A stretch of 64,000 nucleotides of DNA, taken from NCBI GenBank assembly GCA_025890175.1, contig JANPYM010000002.1, positions 3,952,590-4,016,589 on the forward strand, read 5' to 3'. Each line of letters opens with the position of its first letter. Within the stretch, counting starts at the first letter, position 1. Source of the stretch: Ciborinia camelliae (Eukaryota > Ascomycota > Leotiomycetes > Helotiales > Sclerotiniaceae). Both the position numbers and the translations under genes were made by a program. The notes below the pieces were generated by a model. It was not told the DNA's origin and made no database searches. It saw nothing but the letters and a program-made list of their open reading frames with translations. Shown in pieces: positions 58,499-64,000 of this stretch.

Positions 58499-61048
58499 TT
58501 TCGAGTCTCGGTGAGAGGTCGAAAACAGGTTGGGAGCGGAGTCATGCGGGAAGGAAAGGAAGGGAGTCATTTCAAGGGGCGTGCGGGGCTTACACAGTGC
58601 ATATATGGTATTTTTGGGGGGGTACGGTTTGCATCTGGAATCGGGATCGGGATCGGCGTTTGGGAAGACTTTATTCATGTGGATATGATTGATTATATGC
58701 CAGGGGTATTACTACATGTACCGCATTTTATTGTATATGGAGACTGCATAGTTCGTAGCTTGGAGGCTTATGTTTCTGCCTTTCTCTTCTTGCCTTGTCT
58801 GGTCTGGTCTTGTCTTGTAGTTATATGATATGTTGGTTAGGCAGTGTAAGGGTAGAGAGAGTCTGAGAATAGGTAGCTAGGTGGTTTAACTCGCTATTTA
58901 GGTACCTACCCTACCTACCACATAATGATTATTGGGTTGCTCTTGTCTTCTCTTGTTTTGTCTTGTCTGGTCTTGTCTTCTCTGGTCTTGAGGTGTATAA
59001 CGTACCTACCTACCTACCTACCTACCTACCTTTCTTTATCTGGGTTAATGGTACAGAGAGAGATATAGAGAGAGATATAGAGATATATATAAATATCTCC
59101 TTGCTAAGCTGCACACTAGGTATATAGATATATATATATATACTAGTATCTTTCTCTCTCCCTTCCTCTTAACTTAACTAACCAACCAACTAACTAATCA
59201 ACCAACCTTAGCCAAAACCTCCAATCTCTTCAAACCCTTCTACTTTTTCTTGAAAGTATATAAGATCGTGCATTGACACTTACACTTACACTTACTTACA
59301 CTTACAGTAGCTAGCTTGATGCTTGATGGGAATATATTTTGAATTTTCGATCTACAATCGGAATTGTTTTTGACTCGTCAATTCCTCTTGATATATATGT
59401 ATGCAACGAAACTTGTAGTAGGAAAGGTAATGGAGTCTTGTGATTATTTTACCTTAGGTACCTTGGTTTATATTACCTCCTAGAAGGCGGTTGGTGTAGG
59501 TATGTATGTATATATGTAGGTATTTATATCGGTGATGGGAAATTATTGAAGTTGAGATTCTATTTACTTGATTATATATATCGTTAAGATGTATAAATAA
59601 ATACTTATATTATAAATATCTTATATATATAAATATAAATACCAAGAAAAAGATTGGTATTGGTGTTGATATTGGTATTGTGATTGTGATTATAATTATG
59701 TAAGTTTACTGAATTGCTTTGAATACTTAGATAGGTAGGTAGGATTGTAACTTTCAAGTAGTTATTGAATAAAAAATCGATTTATGATTATTTATTTATT
59801 TATACCTTGGTTTATAATATCTCCCTAGAAAATGATTGGTATAGGTATATATGTATACTGATGATAGGAAATTATTGAAGTTGAGATTCTATTTATTTAA
59901 TTATATATATCGTTAAGATATATAAATAAATATTTATATTATAAATATTTTATATATATAAATACAAATATCAAGAAAAAGATTAATATTGGTATTAATA
60001 TTGATATTGTAATTGTAATTGTAATTATATAAGTTTATCAAATTGCCTTAAATGCCTAGATAGATAAGTAGGATTGTAACTTCCAAGTAGTTATCGAATA
60101 AAAAATCGACTTATGATCATTCATTCATTCATTCCATCCATCCATCAAACCCATTCTTAAAGGAGTCTTGGGAAGGGAGTTCAGCAGACCTCACCGACCG
60201 TATGCCTGGATGGGACTTGGCGGGCCGCTTTCACACCATTCTTCCTTCAATACACACCCCGTTTTCAGCCCTCATCGTCTTGTTGTCGGTTACAGATTAG
60301 ATTAGATGGAGAAAAACCGAATGAGTGAGTGAAAGAAGAAAGAAGAAAGAAGTTTGCATTCTTGAGAAAACAGACCTGGGAATTTACCTAGGTAGATGTG
60401 ATAAAGCTAGATACCTAGTAGGTTTTGAGTAGGTAGAGGAGTAGTTAATATTGTACGTGTAAGAGTCGGTACACTTTGTAGTCCTCCGTACAAGCTGCGA
60501 TAAATTGGGTGGGTAGGTCCATCTACTCCGTACAGTATATCCATATCAACTTTTCTCGGCTCACGGCACGGCTCACGGCTTGAGCTTTCATTCTTACACT
60601 GCAGGTGCTACGTTGACCCTATTCCTTATCCTGATAAGCACGCGGCACAGTGACGTATGTGGATATTTTAAGGCTGGGCATTCACTCAAAACCAGGCTTA
60701 TTAGGATTGATTCCCCCGGATGGACCATCGCGAACGCGAATTAAACTTTGCCTTGCTTCAAGTTGCCCCGCGATCACCCCTCGTTCCAGTTCGAATTCGA
60801 GTTTCGAAAAATAATTGAATTGCAACGTACAGAAATAAATACAAAGATATACTAGGACCCCCGATTTGTATTCTTGTGGGAGGATAACTTTTGCCGTTTC
60901 TATCTTTTGCATCGGATTTCATTCAGAGTTATTTCTGTTATCACGGTTGACCGTTTATCTACCTACCTACGTACAGGTTCATACATCAACACAAAGTGGC
61001 ATAGGAGTATAGATACACAGGTACTACAATCAACAAACGGCCTTCAAT
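58499..61048. other. Long gene-free spacer
   Basis: 2.5 kb without a supported gene. It contains TCTTGTCTGGTCTTG-type repeats (58793-58985), ACCT tetranucleotide runs (58999-59031), GATATAGAGA and TATATA tracts (59055-59140), a ~329-bp tandem duplication (59455-60115), and a normal-composition promoter region for the phospholipase gene (about 60140-61048). A 105-codon frame at 58511-58828 is not credible as a gene. Confidence 0.55.
59455..60115 (+). repeat. 329-bp tandem duplication with RIP-like divergence
   Basis: TACCTTGGTTTATA...GAATAAAAAATCGA occurs twice, with an offset of 329 bp (for example AAATTATTGAAG at 59540 and 59869). Differences are mostly C-to-T and G-to-A in the second copy (ACTTGATT to ATTTAATT; GGTATTGG to TAATATTGG). 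Confidence 0.85.
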
Positions 61049-63972
61049 ATGTCTACCGCAGCTCCTACAGATGGCGGATCTAATCCGTCAAAGTTAAAGG
61101 AAAAAGCGAAGAATCCTTTGACAAGTATACGAGAGAAATTACACGATACCAAACTTCATGATCTGAAGGTGGGTTTGATACAGAAGAAGTAAGTTGAGGA
61201 ATGAGGTCAAAGGTGGTTGGAAATTTACATTATTAACCACCACACAGACATCAGATTGGCAAGCTAGGGAATCTGGTAAGATATCCCATTCTCCTATTGA
61301 TTCTCGAACACATGTTAATGTATCTTGACGACAGTTCAATCCAAATCATCGACATGACGAAGAACACGAGAGGCTCACAGATGAGAAGAGATCGAGAATT
61401 GCCAAATCTCATCGTTTCGAATCTTTTGCGCCGGAGAGACCGGAAAATAATATCAAGTGGTATGTGGATGGACGAGATTACTTCTGGGCTGTTTCGGTTG
61501 CGCTGGAAGCGGCGAAGGAAACCATATACATTGAGGATTGGTGGTTATCTCCTGAACTCTTTATGCGAAGACCTCCGTATTATAATCAGCAATGGCGTTT
61601 GGATCAAATTCTTAAGCGCCGTGCGGAGGCTGGAGTGAAGATATTCGTTATTGTTTATCGAGAAGTCGAGGTAGGTCTTGCGAAAGAAACCGTTGAGATA
61701 CTTTTGACTGACTTCTTTCCATAGGCTGCCCTTACTTGCAATTCTGAACACACCAAACATGCTCTCCAAGCTCTCTGTCCCGAAGGAACCCCAGGCCATG
61801 GTAATATTCAGATTATGAGACATCCTGATCATAACGTTCTTGAGAATGCGGCCGATATGACATTTTATTGGGCTCATCATGAAAAGTTCATCGTGATAGA
61901 TTACAATTTGGCATTCATTGGTGGTTTGGATTTATGCTTTGGAAGATGGGATGATCATCAACATCCTCTCGCCGATGTACATCCCGAGGGAGTTTCGACC
62001 GAGATATGGCCAGGGCAAGATTTTAACAATAATCGCGTCATGGACTTTCAAGATGTGAAAGATTGGAAAGCCAATGAATTATCAAAAGCTGAATATGGTC
62101 GTATGCCATGGCATGATGTTGCTATGGGTGTTATCGGAGACTGCGTTTACGACATTGCGGAACATTTCGTTTTGAGATGGAATTTTGTCAAGCGAGACAA
62201 ATATAAACGTGATGATCGATTCGATTGGTTGATACTTGAGGGGAGAGATGGTGAAGATGAGGATTTGGTGGGAGTACAGAGGCCAACACATCCAGTTGGA
62301 GAATACATCAAGCACCCACTGACACCATTGAATACAAAGTCATTAGGAAAGCAAGGAACTGTTCACGCTCAAATCGTTCGAAGTAGTGCCGATTGGTCTA
62401 GTGGTATTCTTCCAGAACACAGCATTCAAAATGCTTACAGTGAACTGATTAGAAACGCTCAACATTACGTCTATATCGAGAATCAATTCTTTATTACCGC
62501 AACTGGTGATCAGCAAGCTCCAATCAGAAATACAATTGGAAGAGCAATTGTTGATGCTGTTGTCAAGGCTGGAAAGGAGGGTAGAAAATTCCGAGTCATC
62601 GTTTTGATTCCTTCCATTCCAGGATTTGCTGGGGATCTTAGAGATGATGCAGCGACTGGAACGAGAGCTATTATGGATTATCAATACAAATCTATTTGTC
62701 GAGGTGAACATTCGATCTTCGAGCAAATCAGGAAGGAAGGTGTTAAACCAGAAGATCATATCTTTTTCTTCAACCTACGATCTTATGATCGTCTCAATGT
62801 TACTCCCGCGATCAAGAAGCAGGAAGAAGAGTCGGGTGTCAAGTACCAAGATGTACAGAGAGCAGAGGCAGAAGAAATTATGGACTCTGGTATTCATGGA
62901 CCTGGTGTTGAAAAGGTTGATAAGCATGATGAAGTGAAAGATAAGGCTAAAGATGCTTTACTTCACGATGATTCTGGAGACGAACGTGAAGAGGCAAAAA
63001 CTGATGCAAAGAGAAAGTTCGAAGCAAAGGCGGAAGCAGCCGGTACCGATAAAAAACCATTAAGTACTGATAGTGTGGCTAAGAATGCTATGCACATGCA
63101 ACCTAATTTGGTTGATGAGCCATGGGAAGGTGATCTTAAAGGAGAAGCCGACAATTGGATCCAGGAGGAACTTTACATTCACGGCAAAGTCCTCATCGTC
63201 GACGACCGAACCGTCATCTGTGGAAGTTCCAACCTGAACGATCGTTCACAACTCGGTATTCACGACAGCGAACTCTCGATTGTCATGACTGATACCAAGA
63301 CGGTGCCCAGCACCATGAATGGACAACCATACGAAGCCGGCTATCACGCGTCGACCTTGAGAAAGTATCTCTGGCGGGAACATTTGGGCTTGCTCTTGCC
63401 CCAGGATCTGGATGCAGATGATGATCCCAATGCGCAACCTCCCCATGTTCCGAATGATGCTCATGAGGGGGAGACGTACACGTTTGTCGAGGATCCTTTG
63501 AGTGATGAGGTTTGGGATATGTGGACTGGTCGGGCGACGAAAAATTCTCAGATGTTTAGACAGTTGTTTCATGCTGATCCGGATAATTTCGGTTTGTTCT
63601 CTCTTCTTGGTTGCTTGGTGGTCTTTTACCATGCCACAAATTTCCCGTTGACAATATCACAAATCCCCCTTGCCCCTCCATCCATTTCTCCATCCATCCC
63701 ATCACCCCCCCCCCTTTTCTATCTCAAATCACTAACCCCCACTAACCCCCCCTCCAGTCAAAACCTTCGACGACTACGATAAATTCCTCCCCCCCAAGGG
63801 CATCCGGTCGGGCCACATCTACGATCGCATGATCCCGCCCGAGGAGATCCGCCAGAAGCTCGATCAGATCAAGGGCCATCTCGTCTGGATGCCCTTGGAT
63901 TTCTTGGTGGATGCGCCGATGGCGGAGACGGGCCTCCAGGTTAATAGTTGGACTGAGAGTATTTATACTTAG
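61049..63972 (+). CDS. Phospholipase D (HKD family)
   Basis: Five exons, 61049-61188, 61248-61275, 61335-61670, 61725-63591 and 63758-63972, give 861 residues in phase. PLD hydrolyses phosphatidylcholine and related lipids to phosphatidic acid. Both catalytic HxKxxxxD motifs are intact: H220-E-K222...D227 in HHEKFIVIDY, and H654-G-K656...D661 in IHGKVLIVDD followed by GSSNLNDRS. Also present are the PLD-typical WYVDGRDYFWAVSVAL, IYIEDWWLSPE, GRMPWHDVAMGVIGDCVYD and RWNFVKRDK segments. PX and PH domains of the Spo14/PLD1 type are absent. An acidic/basic charged insert (about 540-620) separates the halves. The last intron has an unusual GTTTGT donor, and the last exon is noticeably GC-richer than the rest. 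It ends ...VNSWTESIYT 28 bp before the window end. Confidence 0.93.
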
Positions 63973-64000
63973 GGGGAAGGGGGGGAAATTGGGGGGAAGG

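Noticed and set aside
58511..58828. 105-codon frame downstream of the MBP1-like gene
   Set aside because: It consists of the gene's 3' flank and TCTTGTC simple repeats; no conserved features.

Overview
The window is nuclear DNA of a filamentous ascomycete (Pezizomycotina). The basis is short GT-AG introns of about 50-100 bp with CTAAC-like branch sites, fungal-specific families (PTH11-like rhodopsin-domain proteins, an APSES-ankyrin regulator, DUF7708), and a sharply bounded AT-rich island whose decay is C-to-T and G-to-A, as expected of repeat-induced point mutation (RIP). Leotiomycetes is my guess from overall gene style; the sequence does not prove it.

Layout. 1-7.85 kb: the cytosolic Fe-S scaffold gene NBP35, an eight-exon PTH11-like membrane protein, then simple repeats. 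7.85-33.5 kb: one AT island with no intact gene. It can be peeled apart: a roughly 300-bp MITE with about 57-bp inverted ends (7854 and 33508) was invaded by a minus-strand Gypsy element (8003-15750) and by a 161-bp LTR; a Copia element (15947-33361) then landed in that LTR, and a Gypsy chromovirus (17226-27517) landed in the Copia. Target duplications support three of these events. Part of the island is an assembly duplication at an N gap (11315-12962 = 12973-14618).

33.5-40.7 kb is transposon-scarred euchromatin: a secreted beta-propeller protein, a WD40 relic, a small secreted repeat protein, a run of perfect hairpins (39427-39652), a Tc1/mariner-like MITE carrying a solo LTR, and a Harbinger-like MITE. 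41.2-49.1 kb: a compact RBR-type RING protein, an APC-family permease divergent from a methyltransferase, and a second PTH11-like protein. 49.5-53.8 kb: an intron-containing tRNA-Asp, a broken AAA-ATPase, a stand-alone DUF7708 protein, a minisatellite and a GNAT acetyltransferase. 53.9-64 kb: a Cup1-like LYR protein divergent from an MBP1-type regulator whose upstream region carries MCB and SCB sites, a long repeat-rich spacer, and an HKD phospholipase D.

The conserved housekeeping genes (NBP35, MBP1-like, PLD, LYR) lie towards the ends. The accessory, small or broken genes cluster on the side of the island around the MITEs and LTRs. Apart from the permease/methyltransferase and LYR/MBP1 head-to-head pairs I see no pathway-level cluster.
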